Shown here: positions 17,639 to 27,672 of the stretch, piece by piece
Numbering within the stretch: the first letter of the stretch is position 1
How the letters are laid out: every line of letters starts with the position of its first letter
Source: Achromobacter denitrificans NBRC 15125
GTDB taxonomy: Bacteria; Pseudomonadota; Gammaproteobacteria; Burkholderiales; Burkholderiaceae_B
Length of the DNA stretch: 64,000 bases
Assembly (NCBI RefSeq): GCF_001571365.1
Contig: NZ_BCTQ01000012.1
Span: 62,001-126,000, forward strand
Direction: 5' to 3'
The notes under the pieces: generated by a model
Told to the model about the DNA's origin: nothing
Databases searched by the model: none
What the model saw: the letters and a program-made list of their open reading frames with translations, nothing else
Position numbers and translations under genes: made by a program

Positions 17639-18928
17639 ATGCCGCAAGCGCCATTTCCGCTGTCCCCTTCGCTCTGGGCCGCCACGGCCGCGGCGCCTCC
17701 GCCCACGGAGCCGCTCGGGGCGTCCACGCAGGCCGACGTGCTCGTGGTGGGCGGCGGCTACGCGGGCCTGAGCACGGCGCTGCACCTGGCCGAGCGCGGC
17801 GTGCGGGTCGTGCTGCTGGAGGCGCGGGAAATCGGCTTCGGCGGGTCGGGCCGCAATGGCGGCCAGGTCATTCCGGGCCTGAAGTACGACCCCGATGCGC
17901 TCATCGCCATGTTCGGCGCCGAGCGCGGCGAACGCCTGGTGCGCTTTGCCGGCGCCACGGCGGACTCGGTATTCAATCTGATCGAACGGCACGCCATGGA
18001 CGTGCCGTTCGTGCGCAAGGGCTGGATCCAGGGCGCGCACACTGCCCAGGCCCTGCGGCTGGCGCACGGCCGGGCCGCCGAATGGGCGAAGCTGGGCGCT
18101 GACGTCGAGCCCCTGGACCGCGCCCAGGTGGCCGGCCTGATCGGCACCGACCGCTATCTGGGCGGCTGGGTGGATCGGCGCGCGGGCGCCATCCAGCCGC
18201 TGAGCTATGCGCGGGGCCTGGCGCGCGCCGCGCTCGACGCGGGCGCCGTCATCCATACGGACACGCCCGTCACCCGGCTGGCGCGCGCGGGCGGCAAATG
18301 GACGGCGGCCACGGCCGGCGGCCCGAGCGTCACCGCCGATCGGGTGGTGATGTGCACGAACGCCTATGGCGGCGATCTGCTGCCTGGCCTGAAGCAGTCG
18401 ATCATCGATGCCAACACCTTCCAGGTGGCCACCCGGCCGCTGCCGGAGGCCGTGCGCGCCGGCATCCTGCCCGAAGGCCAGGTCACGTCCGATACGCGCA
18501 ACCTGCTGCTGTATTTCCGTCTGGACCACCAGGGCAGGCTGCTGATGGGCGGGCGCGGCCCGTTCAGGGAGCCCAGGGGAGAGCAGGATTGGGCGCACCT
18601 GGAGCGCGTGATGCTGAAGCTGTTCCCGCAGGTCGCGGGCACGCCGTTCGAGTACCGCTGGTGCGGCCGGGTGGCCGTGACCCGCGATTACCTTCCGCAC
18701 CTGCATGAACCCGAACCCGGCCTGCTGGTGGATATCGGCTGCCAGGGGCGCGGCGTGGGCCTGCAGACCAGCATGGGCCGGGCGATGGCGCAATACGTGG
18801 CCAAGGGCGACGCCAACGCCTTGCCGGTTCCGCTCACGCCGGTGGTGCCGTTTCCGCTCTACGGCCTGCGGCGGCTGTACGTGAACGCCGTTGTGACCTG
18901 GTACAGGATGACGGACGGCGGGGTGTAG
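17639..18928 (+). CDS. FAD-dependent amine/amino-acid oxidoreductase (PuuB/DAO-like)
   Basis: A 429-residue flavoprotein, 9 bases after the ATPase gene. An FAD-binding Rossmann motif VLVVGGGYAGLSTALHLAERG lies at residues 34-54, closing with the acidic residue in LLEA; GGSGRNGGQV follows, a segment typical of gamma-glutamylputrescine oxidase and related DAO-fold enzymes. The C-terminal GRVAVTRDYLPHLHEPEPG and GCQGRGVGLQTSMGR are also family-typical. It probably oxidatively deaminates the imported substrate, producing an aldehyde or keto acid, ammonia and peroxide. The XRE-cupin regulator upstream resembles PuuR, but other puu genes are absent, so the exact substrate is open. Confidence 0.88.
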   Translation: MPQAPFPLSPSLWAATAAAPPPTEPLGASTQADVLVVGGGYAGLSTALHLAERGVRVVLLEAREIGFGGSGRNGGQVIPGLKYDPDALIAMFGAERGERLVRFAGATADSVFNLIERHAMDVPFVRKGWIQGAHTAQALRLAHGRAAEWAKLGADVEPLDRAQVAGLIGTDRYLGGWVDRRAGAIQPLSYARGLARAALDAGAVIHTDTPVTRLARAGGKWTAATAGGPSVTADRVVMCTNAYGGDLLPGLKQSIIDANTFQVATRPLPEAVRAGILPEGQVTSDTRNLLLYFRLDHQGRLLMGGRGPFREPRGEQDWAHLERVMLKLFPQVAGTPFEYRWCGRVAVTRDYLPHLHEPEPGLLVDIGCQGRGVGLQTSMGRAMAQYVAKGDANALPVPLTPVVPFPLYGLRRLYVNAVVTWYRMTDGGV

Positions 18929-18956
18929 AAAAAAGCCCCTCGATGCATCGAGGGGC
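18929..18956 (-). terminator. Intrinsic terminator of valS
   Basis: A perfect 22-base palindrome at 18935-18956 (GCCCCTCGATG and complement). On the minus strand it is followed by TTTTTT (plus-strand A-run at 18929-18934), immediately after the valS stop. On the plus strand it lacks a T-run, so it serves mainly valS. Confidence 0.85.
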
Positions 18957-18984
18957 CTTGGGGGTTCAGGCGCGCGGGCTGCGG

Positions 18985-21879
18985 TCAGTTGCCCAGCTTG
19001 GCGCGCTGTTCGCGCACCTTTTGCAGGGTTTCGCCGAACTGCGCCATGCGCGCCTTTTCCTGCTCGACCACGGCCGCCGGCGCGCGCTCGACGAAGCTGG
19101 CGTTCGACAGCTTGCCATTGGCCTTGGCCATTTCGCCTTCCAGGCGGGCGATTTCCTTGTCCAGGCGCACGCGCTCGGCCGCCACGTCGATCTCGACGTG
19201 CAGCATCAGCCGGCTGGTGCCCACGACCTGCACCGGCGCGCCGGCGTCGGGCAGCGCGTCCAGCACTTCGACTTCGCTCAGCTTGGCCAGCGCCGCCAGG
19301 TAGGGAGCGTTGCGCTTGAGGATCGGCGCGTCGCCCTGGGCGCACAGCGGCACCTTCTGCGCCGGCGACAGGTTCATCTCGCCGCGCAGCGCGCGCACCG
19401 CCTCGACCTGGGCCTTCAGTTCGGCCACGTCGGCTTCCGCCGCGGTGTCGACCGCCGCCGGGTTGGCCTGCGGGAAGGGCTGGACGCTGACGCTGTCCGC
19501 CACGCCTTCCTTGCGCTTGCCGGCCACCACCGACACCTTCTGCCACAGCTCTTCGGTGATGAACGGGATGATGGGGTGGGCCAGGCGGAGCACGCCTTCC
19601 AGCACGCGGATCAGCGTGCGGCGCGTGCCCAGCTGCTGGGCGGGCGTGCCGGTCTGGATCTGCACCTTGGCCAGTTCCAGGTACCAGTCGCAGTATTCGT
19701 CCCAGACGTAGCGGTAGAGCGCGTTGGCGACGTTGTCGAAGCGGTAGTCGGCGAAGCCGCGCGCGACGTCCGCCTCCAGCGCCTGCAGCTGGCTGATGAT
19801 CCAGCGGTCCACGAAGGACTGCTCGCCCGCGTCCGGCCCCGTCAGGTCATGGCCCTCGGTGTTCATCAGCACGAAGCGCGTGGCGTTCCAGAGCTTGTTG
19901 CAGAAGTTGCGGTAGCCCTCGCAGCGCTTGAGGTCGAAGTTGATGTTGCGGCCCAGCGTGGCGTAGGCGGCCATGGTGAAGCGCAGCGCATCGGTGCCGA
20001 AAGCGGGGATGCCGTCCGGATACTGGCGGCGGGTGGCCTTCTCGATGGCGCCGGCCTGCTTGGGATTCATCAGGCCGTAGGTGCGCTTGGCGACCAGGCC
20101 GTCCAGGTCGATGCCGTCGATCAGATCGACCGGGTCCAGGGTGTTGCCCTTGGACTTGCTCATCTTCTGGCCGTCGGCGTCGCGGATCAGGCCGTGCACG
20201 TACACGTGCTTGAAGGGGATGTGGCCGGTCAGGTGCGTGGTCAGCATGACCATGCGCGCCACCCAGAAGAAGATGATGTCGAAGCCCGTGACCAGCACGC
20301 TGGAGGGCAGGTAGCGCTGCAGGTCGGGGGTGTTCTCCGGCCAGCCCAGCGTGGTGAAGGGCACCAGGCCGGACGAGAACCAGGTATCCAGCACGTCGGG
20401 GTCGCGCTTGAGATCGCCCGTCACGCCCGCCGCGCGCGCCTGCGCGATGGCGCCGGCCTCGTCGTGGGCCACGAACACCTGGCCGTCGTCGGAGTACCAG
20501 GCCGGGATCTGGTGGCCCCACCAGAGCTGGCGCGAAATGCACCAGTCCTGGATGTTGTTGAGCCATTGGTTGTAGATGGTGGTCCAGTTGTCCGGGTAGA
20601 ACTGGATGCGGCCGTCGGCCACCACTTCCAGGGCGACTTCCGTGATGCTCTTGCCCGGGTTCAGCGTGCCTTCGGGGGCGGGCTTGCTCATGGCCACGAA
20701 CCATTGGTCCGTCAGCATGGGTTCCAGCACGACGCCGGTGCGGTCGCCCTTGGGCTGCATCATCTTGTGCGGCTCGACCTTGACCAGGTAGCCTTCGGCC
20801 TCCAGCTGGGCGACCACGGCCTTGCGCGCCTCGTAGCGCTCCATGCCCTGGAACTGCTTGGGGCCGTTTTCATTGATGTGGGCGTCCAGCGTGAAGATCA
20901 CGATCAGCGGCAGATCGTGGCGCATCGCGCAGGCGTAGTCGTTGAAGTCGTGCGCGCCGGTGATCTTGACGCAGCCGGTGCCGAATTCGGGGTCGACGAA
21001 ATCGTCGGCGATGATGGGAATGTTGCGGTCGCACAGCGGCAGCTCGACTTCCTTGCCGACCAGGTGCTTGTAGCGCGGGTCTTCGGGGTGCACGCACAGC
21101 GCGCCGTCGGCCAGCATGGTCTCGGGCCGGGTGGTGGCGATGGTCAGGCCGCGCAGCGTGACGGTCTGGCCGTCCTTGTCGACGATGGTCTGGGGGCCGT
21201 CCACGAAGGGGTAGAGGATGTGCCACATGTGGCCATCGGTCTCTTCGGACTGGACTTCCAGGTCGGACACGGCGGTCAGCAGCTTCGGATCCCAGTTGAC
21301 TAGGCGCTTGCCGCGGTAGATCAGTCCCTGTTTATGCAGGCGCACGAAAGTTTCGACCACGCCGCGCGACATGCGGTCGTCCATGGTGAAATACTCGCGC
21401 GGCCAGTCGGCGGAGGCGCCCAGGCGGCGGACCTGCTCGGTGATGGCGTTGCCCGACTTTTCCTTCCACTCCCAGACCTTCTCCACGAATTTTTCGCGGC
21501 CGAGGTCGTGGCGGGAAACCTTCTCGGCGTCCAGCTGTCTTTCAACGACGATCTGCGTGGCGATGCCGGCGTGGTCGGTGCCGGGGATGAACACGGTATC
21601 GTCGCCCAGCATGCGGTGGTAGCGCACCAGGCCGTCCATGATGGTCTGGTTGAACGCGTGGCCCATGTGCAGCGTGCCCGTCACGTTGGGAGGCGGGAAC
21701 TGGATGACGTAGGGCTTGCTTTCCGTCCCTGTTTTTACGTGCTGGCCCGCCTGGAAGTAGCCGCGCTTGTCCCACTCGGCGTACCAGCGGGATTCGAGTT
21801 CGGCGGGTTCGAAGCTCTTGGAGAGTTCCGGGGTGTCGCTCGCGGGTGTCGCGGCGTTCGGGGGAGCAGCTTGAGTCAT
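18985..21879 (-). CDS. valS: Valine--tRNA ligase
   Basis: A 964-residue class I synthetase that charges tRNA-Val and edits mischarged threonine. The HIGH motif appears as HMGH in [16 protein letters not shown] (about residue 70), and KMSKSKGN appears in the second half. The CP1 editing insertion lies between them, and a C-terminal coiled-coil arm ([22 protein letters not shown]) completes the protein. The length is normal (about 950). It is transcribed alone on the minus strand between the amine-uptake operon and ndk, with its own terminator. Confidence 0.97.
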   Translation of the reverse strand: MTQAAPPNAATPASDTPELSKSFEPAELESRWYAEWDKRGYFQAGQHVKTGTESKPYVIQFPPPNVTGTLHMGHAFNQTIMDGLVRYHRMLGDDTVFIPGTDHAGIATQIVVERQLDAEKVSRHDLGREKFVEKVWEWKEKSGNAITEQVRRLGASADWPREYFTMDDRMSRGVVETFVRLHKQGLIYRGKRLVNWDPKLLTAVSDLEVQSEETDGHMWHILYPFVDGPQTIVDKDGQTVTLRGLTIATTRPETMLADGALCVHPEDPRYKHLVGKEVELPLCDRNIPIIADDFVDPEFGTGCVKITGAHDFNDYACAMRHDLPLIVIFTLDAHINENGPKQFQGMERYEARKAVVAQLEAEGYLVKVEPHKMMQPKGDRTGVVLEPMLTDQWFVAMSKPAPEGTLNPGKSITEVALEVVADGRIQFYPDNWTTIYNQWLNNIQDWCISRQLWWGHQIPAWYSDDGQVFVAHDEAGAIAQARAAGVTGDLKRDPDVLDTWFSSGLVPFTTLGWPENTPDLQRYLPSSVLVTGFDIIFFWVARMVMLTTHLTGHIPFKHVYVHGLIRDADGQKMSKSKGNTLDPVDLIDGIDLDGLVAKRTYGLMNPKQAGAIEKATRRQYPDGIPAFGTDALRFTMAAYATLGRNINFDLKRCEGYRNFCNKLWNATRFVLMNTEGHDLTGPDAGEQSFVDRWIISQLQALEADVARGFADYRFDNVANALYRYVWDEYCDWYLELAKVQIQTGTPAQQLGTRRTLIRVLEGVLRLAHPIIPFITEELWQKVSVVAGKRKEGVADSVSVQPFPQANPAAVDTAAEADVAELKAQVEAVRALRGEMNLSPAQKVPLCAQGDAPILKRNAPYLAALAKLSEVEVLDALPDAGAPVQVVGTSRLMLHVEIDVAAERVRLDKEIARLEGEMAKANGKLSNASFVERAPAAVVEQEKARMAQFGETLQKVREQRAKLGN

Positions 21880-22272
21880 TACAGGTTCCGGCAGACAGGG
21901 GCGCCCGGCCTAAGGATGCGGGCAGCAAACCGCTCATTTTAAGATGTAATGCGGTCTTCTCGGCGTGTTAGAATACCGGGTTACTGTAAACCTTTTAGAA
22001 GTCCCTGAATTCATTGAGGATTCCTTCGGAAACACGCAACTGAAAACGCGTATCCGCAAGCCCCCGATGCAAATCCGGGTCGAGTCCGACAGGTGGGCAG
22101 TGTCGAATCCCTGCCTTGGCCCAGCGGTTCAGGCCGGTCCGGAACATCCCTGTGTTCCGAGCCGCCTGCGCGCCAGCAGCGCGATGACGCTTCAAGGGTG
22201 ACACCGACAAGCGCAGAGCCGCGCCAGGCAATTGATCAGAAACCAGTCAGAAATCAGTTTTCGGAGTTCTCT
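21880..22272 (+). other. valS-ndk divergent intergenic region and long ndk leader
   Basis: 393 bases with no gene. An extended -10 box lies at 21966-21974, so ndk mRNA would carry a leader of about 290 bases. Visible structures: CGGAACA/TGTTCCG stem at 22140-22159 and CGACA/TGTCG stem overlapping a possible GGCAG/CTGCC stem around 22087-22115. No known riboswitch class is recognised. Confidence 0.5.
21966..21974 (+). promoter_or_regulatory. Probable extended -10 promoter upstream of ndk
   Basis: TGTTAGAAT combines the extended TGn motif with TAGAAT. No good -35 is seen at 16-18 bases, which is acceptable for extended -10 promoters. It lies about 300 bases before ndk. Confidence 0.45.
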
Positions 22273-22698
22273 ATGTCCATTCAACGCACCCTCTCGATCA
22301 TCAAGCCCGACGCCGTCGCCAAGAACGTCATCGGCCAGATCGTCAGCCGCTTCGAGCAAGCCGGCCTGAAGGTCATCGCCGCCCGCCTGGCCCAGCTGTC
22401 GCGCGCCGACGCCGAGCGTTTCTACGCCGTGCACAAGGAACGCCCCTTCTTCAAGGACCTGGTCGACTTCATGGTCTCGGGCCCGGTCTTCGTGCAAGTG
22501 CTGGAAGGTGAAGAAGCCATCGCCAAGAACCGCGACCTGATGGGCGCCACGGACCCCAAGAAGGCGGCTCCCGGCACCATTCGCGCCGACTTCGCCGACA
22601 GCATCGACGCCAACGCCGTGCACGGCTCCGACGCTCCGGAAACGGCCGCCGTCGAAGTGGCTTTCTTCTTCCCCGAAATCAACATCCACAGCCGTTGA
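22273..22698 (+). CDS. ndk: Nucleoside diphosphate kinase
   Basis: A 141-residue enzyme that transfers the gamma phosphate between nucleotides through a phospho-His. The start [18 protein letters not shown] follows GGAGTT; a longer open frame upstream belongs to the leader. The active-site His lies in [11 protein letters not shown] (about residue 117). It has the standard length for bacterial Ndk. It is the first gene of the run ndk-rlmN-rodZ-ispG-hisS-yfgM-bamB-der. Confidence 0.97.
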   Translation: MSIQRTLSIIKPDAVAKNVIGQIVSRFEQAGLKVIAARLAQLSRADAERFYAVHKERPFFKDLVDFMVSGPVFVQVLEGEEAIAKNRDLMGATDPKKAAPGTIRADFADSIDANAVHGSDAPETAAVEVAFFFPEINIHSR

Positions 22699-22742
22699 TT
22701 TCCGCGAAAGCACTGTTTTAGATTTTTAGCGTTACCCAGGTC

Positions 22743-23897
22743 ATGGAATCCGTCGAACGAATCAATCTGCTGGGGCTGGACGGCTCCGCCCTGTCCGAGC
22801 TCGTCGGGCAGTGGGGCGGCAAGCCGTTTCGCGCCCGCCAGCTGCAGCGCTGGATGCATCAGCGCGGCGCCGATTCGTTCGACGCCATGACCGACCTTGC
22901 CCGCGATTTCCGCGGCCAGCTCGCGACGCATTGCCGCATCGAGGCATTGCCCGTCAATACCGAGCAGCGCTCGTCCGACGGCACCCGCAAGTGGCTGTTC
23001 GACGTGGGGCAGGGCAATGCCATCGAAACCGTCTTCATCCCCGAGGACGACCGCGGCACGCTGTGCATTTCCAGCCAGGCCGGCTGCGTGGTGAATTGCC
23101 GCTTCTGCTCGACCGGGCACCAGGGCTTCAACCGCAACCTGAAAACCAGCGAAATCATCGGCCAGCTGTGGTGGGCCAAGCGCGTGCTGGAAGCCGACAT
23201 CGGCACCGCCCGCCTGGCAAGCGCCAAGGCCACCGAAGATACCCGCGTGGTCAGCAACGTGGTCATGATGGGCATGGGCGAGCCCCTGCTCAACTACGAC
23301 CAGGTCCTGCCCGCCTTGCGCCTGATGCTGGACGACAACGCCTACGGCCTGTCGCGCCGCCGCGTCACCGTGTCCACCTCCGGCGTGGTCCCCATGATGG
23401 ACCGCCTGTCGCAGGACTGTCCCGTGGCCCTGGCCGTTTCGCTGCACGCGCCGAACGACGCGCTGCGCGACGAGCTGGTGCCGCTGAACAAGAAGTACCC
23501 GCTGAAGGAGCTGCTGGCCGCTTGCGAACGCTACCTGGCGTTCGCCCCGCGCGACTTCATCACTTTTGAATATTGCATGCTGGACGGCATCAACGATACC
23601 GACCAGCACGCCAAAGAACTGATCCACATTGCACGCCAGCTGCGGTGCAAGCTCAATCTGATTCCGTTCAACCCCTTTCCCGAGTCCGGCCTGAAGCGCT
23701 CGAACTCGGCGCGGGTGAAGGTGTTTGCCCAGCGTCTCATGGACGCCGGCATCATCACCACCGTTCGCAAGACCCGGGGCGACGACATCGATGCGGCTTG
23801 CGGCCAGCTGGCCGGAGAAGTGCGCGACCGCACCCGGATTACCGAGCGCAACGCCGCACAGCGCCAGACCATACCAATTAAACAGGTGCATGCATGA
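22743..23897 (+). CDS. rlmN: Dual-specificity 23S rRNA/tRNA adenine-C2 methyltransferase RlmN
   Basis: A 384-residue radical-SAM enzyme that methylates A2503 of 23S rRNA and A37 of some tRNAs. The 4Fe-4S CxxxCxxC motif appears as CVVNCRFC (about residue 118), followed by [10 protein letters not shown] and the methylated Cys near the C-terminus (second catalytic Cys in DIDAACGQL). Length and order next to ndk are standard for beta-proteobacteria. The stop overlaps the next gene (ATGA). Confidence 0.96.
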   Translation: MESVERINLLGLDGSALSELVGQWGGKPFRARQLQRWMHQRGADSFDAMTDLARDFRGQLATHCRIEALPVNTEQRSSDGTRKWLFDVGQGNAIETVFIPEDDRGTLCISSQAGCVVNCRFCSTGHQGFNRNLKTSEIIGQLWWAKRVLEADIGTARLASAKATEDTRVVSNVVMMGMGEPLLNYDQVLPALRLMLDDNAYGLSRRRVTVSTSGVVPMMDRLSQDCPVALAVSLHAPNDALRDELVPLNKKYPLKELLAACERYLAFAPRDFITFEYCMLDGINDTDQHAKELIHIARQLRCKLNLIPFNPFPESGLKRSNSARVKVFAQRLMDAGIITTVRKTRGDDIDAACGQLAGEVRDRTRITERNAAQRQTIPIKQVHA

Positions 23898-24388
23898 CGC
23901 AGGATTTCGCTTCTGCAGTTTCAGAAACGCCCGCCGGCGCAGCGGGCAGCGTGGGTTCGGCATTGCGCGCCTTGCGCGAGTCCAAGGGTTGGTCGCTGGA
24001 CGAGGTGTCCAGCCGCATCAAGTTCTCCACCAAGCAGATCGAAGCTCTTGAAAACGAAGAGTGGGCGGCCCTGCCCACCGGCGTTTCATTGCGCGGCCTG
24101 GTCCGCAATTACGCGCGCCTGCTGGGCGCGGATTCCCAAGCCATCGTCGACTCGCTGGATCCCAAGGCCCGCGTCACCGGCCCGGTGAAGCTCAGCCCCG
24201 GCGCCCTGCATTCGGCGCACTCCATTCCCCAGTCCAGCGCCGACGACGACCGTTCGTCCTCGACCTCCTGGGGCTGGCTCATCGCCATCGTGCTGGTGCT
24301 CGCCGCCGGCGTGGCCTACGCCTTCTGGCAAGGCTGGCTGCCGCAGCACTGGCTGCCGTCCGACTGGCTGCCCAAGTCGACCAAGTAA
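23894..24388 (+). CDS. rodZ: RodZ-like helix-turn-helix membrane protein, short form
   Basis: A 164-residue protein at the place RodZ occupies in beta- and gamma-proteobacteria. An N-terminal HTH_25 domain (about residues 20-90: [41 protein letters not shown]) is followed by a Ser/Asp linker and one transmembrane helix (about 125-147). Only a 17-residue Trp/Pro tail remains after the helix; the periplasmic DUF4115 domain of full RodZ is absent, so the protein is about half the usual length. RodZ links MreB to the cell-wall machinery through the HTH domain, which is retained. No frameshift is seen: the stop is followed directly by ispG. Confidence 0.82.
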   Translation: MTQDFASAVSETPAGAAGSVGSALRALRESKGWSLDEVSSRIKFSTKQIEALENEEWAALPTGVSLRGLVRNYARLLGADSQAIVDSLDPKARVTGPVKLSPGALHSAHSIPQSSADDDRSSSTSWGWLIAIVLVLAAGVAYAFWQGWLPQHWLPSDWLPKSTK

Positions 24389-24401
24389 ACCGGTTTCGCC
24401 G

Positions 24402-25688
24402 ATGCAAGATTCTTCTCTGCCTTGCCAGGATGCGCCGCCTCCCGCCGTGGGGGCCGCAGAGCGCCGCGCCACGCGTTCGGTGGCGGTGAAGTGGGGCGAT
24501 CGCGTCGTGATCGTGGGCGGCGACGCCCCGGTCGTGGTGCAGTCCATGACCAACACCGACACGGCGGACGCCATCGCCACCGCGATACAGATCAAGGAAC
24601 TGGCCCAGGCCGGCTCCGAGCTCGTGCGCATCACGGTGAATACGCCCGAGGCGGCCCGCGAGGTCGCCGCCATCCGCGAACAGCTGGATCGCATGGGCGT
24701 GGACGTGCCGCTGGTGGGCGACTTCCACTACAACGGCCACAAGCTGCTCACGCAGTTTCCCGAATGCGCCCAGGCCTTGTCCAAGTACCGGATCAACCCG
24801 GGCAACATGGGCGGCGGCAAGCGGCGCGACGACAACTTCGCCCAGATGATCGAAGTGGCTTGCCGCTACGACAAGCCCGTGCGCATCGGCGTGAACTGGG
24901 GCAGCCTGGACCACGAGCTGATGGCGCGCAAGATGGACGAGAACAGCCGTCGCGCGCAGCCCTGGGAAGCCCAGGCGGTGATGCGCGACGCGCTGGTCGT
25001 GTCGGCCATCAGCAACGCCGAGCGCGCCGAGGAACTCGGACTGCGCCGCGATGCCATCGTGCTGTCCTGCAAGGTCAGCCACGTGCAGGACCTGATCGCC
25101 GTCTACCGCGACCTGTCCGCCCGTTGCGACTACCCGCTGCACCTGGGCCTGACCGAAGCCGGCATGGGCAGCAAGGGCATCGTGGCCTCCACGGCCGCGC
25201 TGGCCGTGCTGCTGCAGCAGGGCATCGGCGACACCATCCGCATTTCGCTGACGCCCGAACCCGGCGGGGATCGCAGCCGCGAAGCCGTGGTGGCGCAGGA
25301 AATCCTGCAGACCATGGGCTTGCGCGCCTTCACGCCGATGGTGGTCGCGTGCCCGGGTTGCGGTCGCACCAGCAGCACGTTCTTCCAGGAACTGGCCGAC
25401 AGCATCCAGGGGTATCTGCGCCGCCAGATGCCGGTCTGGCGCGCCCAGTATCCCGGCGTCGAGAGCATGAACGTCGCCGTCATGGGCTGTGTGGTCAATG
25501 GACCCGGCGAGAGCCGGCATGCCGATATCGGCATCAGCCTGCCGGGCACCGGCGAAGTGCCGGCGGCGCCGGTGTTCGTCGACGGCGAGCGCACGGTGAC
25601 GCTCAAGGGCGACCACATTGCCGAAGAGTTCCAGGCCATCGTCGAAGACTACGTCGCGCGCCGTTATGGCGCGCCCGCCTCTCATTAA
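24402..25688 (+). CDS. ispG: 4-hydroxy-3-methylbut-2-en-1-yl diphosphate synthase
   Basis: A 428-residue enzyme of the MEP isoprenoid pathway that converts MEcPP to HMBPP with a 4Fe-4S cluster. Cluster ligands are visible in [10 protein letters not shown] (about residue 317) and [11 protein letters not shown] (about 360). The N-terminal TIM-barrel carries [11 protein letters not shown] and HYNGHKLL. It is longer than the E. coli enzyme (372), as is usual for beta-proteobacteria. It lies 13 bases after rodZ. Confidence 0.96.
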   Translation: MQDSSLPCQDAPPPAVGAAERRATRSVAVKWGDRVVIVGGDAPVVVQSMTNTDTADAIATAIQIKELAQAGSELVRITVNTPEAAREVAAIREQLDRMGVDVPLVGDFHYNGHKLLTQFPECAQALSKYRINPGNMGGGKRRDDNFAQMIEVACRYDKPVRIGVNWGSLDHELMARKMDENSRRAQPWEAQAVMRDALVVSAISNAERAEELGLRRDAIVLSCKVSHVQDLIAVYRDLSARCDYPLHLGLTEAGMGSKGIVASTAALAVLLQQGIGDTIRISLTPEPGGDRSREAVVAQEILQTMGLRAFTPMVVACPGCGRTSSTFFQELADSIQGYLRRQMPVWRAQYPGVESMNVAVMGCVVNGPGESRHADIGISLPGTGEVPAAPVFVDGERTVTLKGDHIAEEFQAIVEDYVARRYGAPASH

Positions 25689-25729
25689 AGTAAGGGTGTA
25701 GCCGTTCGCGCGCCGGCGCGCGACGCGGC

Positions 25730-27025
25730 ATGATCAAGATGACTCAAGCTTTCCAGAAAGTCGCCGCCATACGCGGCATGAATGACCTGTTGCCGGGGGC
25801 AAGCGCCCGCTGGGAACAATTCGAGGAAATCGTGCGCGGCTGGCTGCGCGGCTACGGCTATCGCAATGTGCGCACGCCGGTGCTTGAGCATACGCGCCTG
25901 TTCGCGCGCGGTATCGGCGAAGTGACCGACATCGTCGAAAAAGAGATGTACACCTTCACCGATGCGCTCAATGGCGAATCGTTGACCATGCGGCCGGAAA
26001 TGACGGCCGGCATCGTGCGCGCGTCGATCGAGCACAACATGCTCTACGACCGCCCGCAGCGCGTCTACTCCATCGGCCCGGTATTCCGCCACGAGCGCCC
26101 GCAGCGCGGCCGCTACCGCCAGTTCCACCAGATCGACGTCGAGGCCCTGGGCTTCGCCGGCCCGGACGTGGACGCCGAACTCATCGTCATGCTGGCCCGC
26201 CTGTGGAAGCTGCTGGGCCTGACCGACGTGCGCCTCGAACTGAACTCGCTGGGCCAGCCGGCCGAACGCGCCGCTCACCGCGCCGCGCTGATCGAGCACC
26301 TGGAAAAGCACCGCGACATCCTGGACGAAGACGGCCAGCGCCGCCTGTACAGCAACCCGCTGCGCGTGCTGGACACGAAGAATCCCGCCATGCAGGAAAT
26401 GGCCGACAGCGCTCCGCGCCTGTTCGACTTCCTGGGCGAAGCGTCCCGCGCGCACTTCGACGGCGTGTGCCAGCGCCTGACGGACGCCGGCATCGAATAT
26501 CGCCTGAACCCGCGCCTGGTGCGCGGGCTGGATTACTACAATCTGACCGTGTTCGAGTGGGTCACCGATCGCCTCGGTTCCCAGGGCACCGTATGCGGCG
26601 GCGGCCGCTATGACGGCCTGGTCGAGCTGCTGGGCGGCAAGCCCGCGCCCGCCGTGGGCTTCGCGATCGGCATGGAACGCCTGCTCGACCTCTGGGAGCA
26701 GAGCGTGCAGGTCGAGCAGCCGGCCGAGTGCGACGTCTACGTCGTGCACCAGGGCGAAGAGGCGCAGCGCCTGGCCGCCCGGGTCGGGGAAGACCTGCGC
26801 GATGCCGGCCTGTCTGTCATCGTGCATGCGGGTTCCGCAAGCTTCAAGTCCCAATTCAAGCGCGCCGATGCCAGCGGCGCCCGGGTTGCGGTTATCCTTG
26901 GCGCCGATGAAGTGGCTGCACAGGCCGCGAGCGTCAAGTACCTGCGCTCCGAAGAGCAGGGCGAAACCGCGCAGCAGCAAGTCCCGTTGGCGGGATTGGC
27001 CGACGTATTGAACATCAAGGGTTAA
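25730..27025 (+). CDS. hisS: Histidine--tRNA ligase
   Basis: A 431-residue class II synthetase. Motif 1 surrounds [15 protein letters not shown], motif 2 appears as [16 protein letters not shown], and the His-specific motifs are LVRGLDYYN and GGGRYDGL (about 265-300), followed by the anticodon-binding domain. ATG 25730 and ATG 25739 are both possible starts; the family usually begins close to the second. The downstream yfgM start is 4 bases after the stop. Confidence 0.96.
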   Translation: MIKMTQAFQKVAAIRGMNDLLPGASARWEQFEEIVRGWLRGYGYRNVRTPVLEHTRLFARGIGEVTDIVEKEMYTFTDALNGESLTMRPEMTAGIVRASIEHNMLYDRPQRVYSIGPVFRHERPQRGRYRQFHQIDVEALGFAGPDVDAELIVMLARLWKLLGLTDVRLELNSLGQPAERAAHRAALIEHLEKHRDILDEDGQRRLYSNPLRVLDTKNPAMQEMADSAPRLFDFLGEASRAHFDGVCQRLTDAGIEYRLNPRLVRGLDYYNLTVFEWVTDRLGSQGTVCGGGRYDGLVELLGGKPAPAVGFAIGMERLLDLWEQSVQVEQPAECDVYVVHQGEEAQRLAARVGEDLRDAGLSVIVHAGSASFKSQFKRADASGARVAVILGADEVAAQAASVKYLRSEEQGETAQQQVPLAGLADVLNIKG

Positions 27026-27028
27026 TGC

Positions 27029-27667
27029 ATGGCATACGATCTGGAAGAACAGGAAAAACTCGACGCGATCAAGGCTTGGTGGGCGCGTTACGGCACGCTG
27101 GTGGTCACGCTGGTGGCGGCGGTCGCGCTGGCCTGGGGCGGCTGGTGGGGCTGGAAGGCCTACCAGGCGCACCGCGCCAACCAGGCGATGGGCTACTTCG
27201 AAGCGCTGGAAGACGCGGCCCGCCTGGGCGGCGCCGATTCGGCGGTGCGCATCAAGACCGCGGCCGCGACGCTGCGCGAGGAATATCCCGCCACGGGCTA
27301 CGCCACGCGCGGCGCGCTGGTGGCGGCCCAGGCGCTGCAAGCCCAGAAGGACGAAGCCGGCGCCCGCGAACAGCTGGAATGGCTGGCCGCCCAGGGCAAG
27401 AATCCCGCCATGCAGGCCGTGGCCCGCCTGCGCCTGGCCGGCATGCTGCTCGACCAGAAGCAGTACGATGCCGCGCTGGCGCAACTCAACAACCCGCCGC
27501 CGGCCTTCGCCGCCTTGTACGCGGACCGTCGCGGCGATATCCTCGCTGCGCAGGGCAAGCGCGACGAGGCCCGGACGGCCTGGCAAAGCGCCATCGATGG
27601 CCTGGGCACGACGAATCCCTTGACCCAGGTTGTGCAACTGAAACTGGATGCCCTGAGCGGAGCGTGA
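27029..27667 (+). CDS. yfgM: YfgM-like inner-membrane TPR protein
   Basis: A 212-residue protein with a short cytoplasmic N-terminus (LEEQEKLDAIKAWWARYG), one transmembrane helix (about residues 24-42) and a periplasmic tetratricopeptide-like domain rich in Ala/Gln helices. YfgM associates with SecYEG and periplasmic chaperones and always precedes bamB, as it does here. The length matches (about 206-215). Confidence 0.9.
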   Translation: MAYDLEEQEKLDAIKAWWARYGTLVVTLVAAVALAWGGWWGWKAYQAHRANQAMGYFEALEDAARLGGADSAVRIKTAAATLREEYPATGYATRGALVAAQALQAQKDEAGAREQLEWLAAQGKNPAMQAVARLRLAGMLLDQKQYDAALAQLNNPPPAFAALYADRRGDILAAQGKRDEARTAWQSAIDGLGTTNPLTQVVQLKLDALSGA

Positions 27668-27672
27668 CTGTA

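Noticed and set aside
16691-19546. 951-codon minus-strand frame spanning ABC transporter, oxidase and valS ends
   Set aside because: It crosses three well-supported genes and a terminator, and has no ribosome site or domain.
18943-21303. 786-codon plus-strand frame opposite valS
   Set aside because: The valS motifs on the minus strand ([12 protein letters not shown]) and its terminator decide the strand.
22021-22130. Riboswitch (cobalamin- or RNase P-like phrases) in the ndk leader
   Set aside because: Only scattered short matches; the conserved core order of these RNAs is not present.
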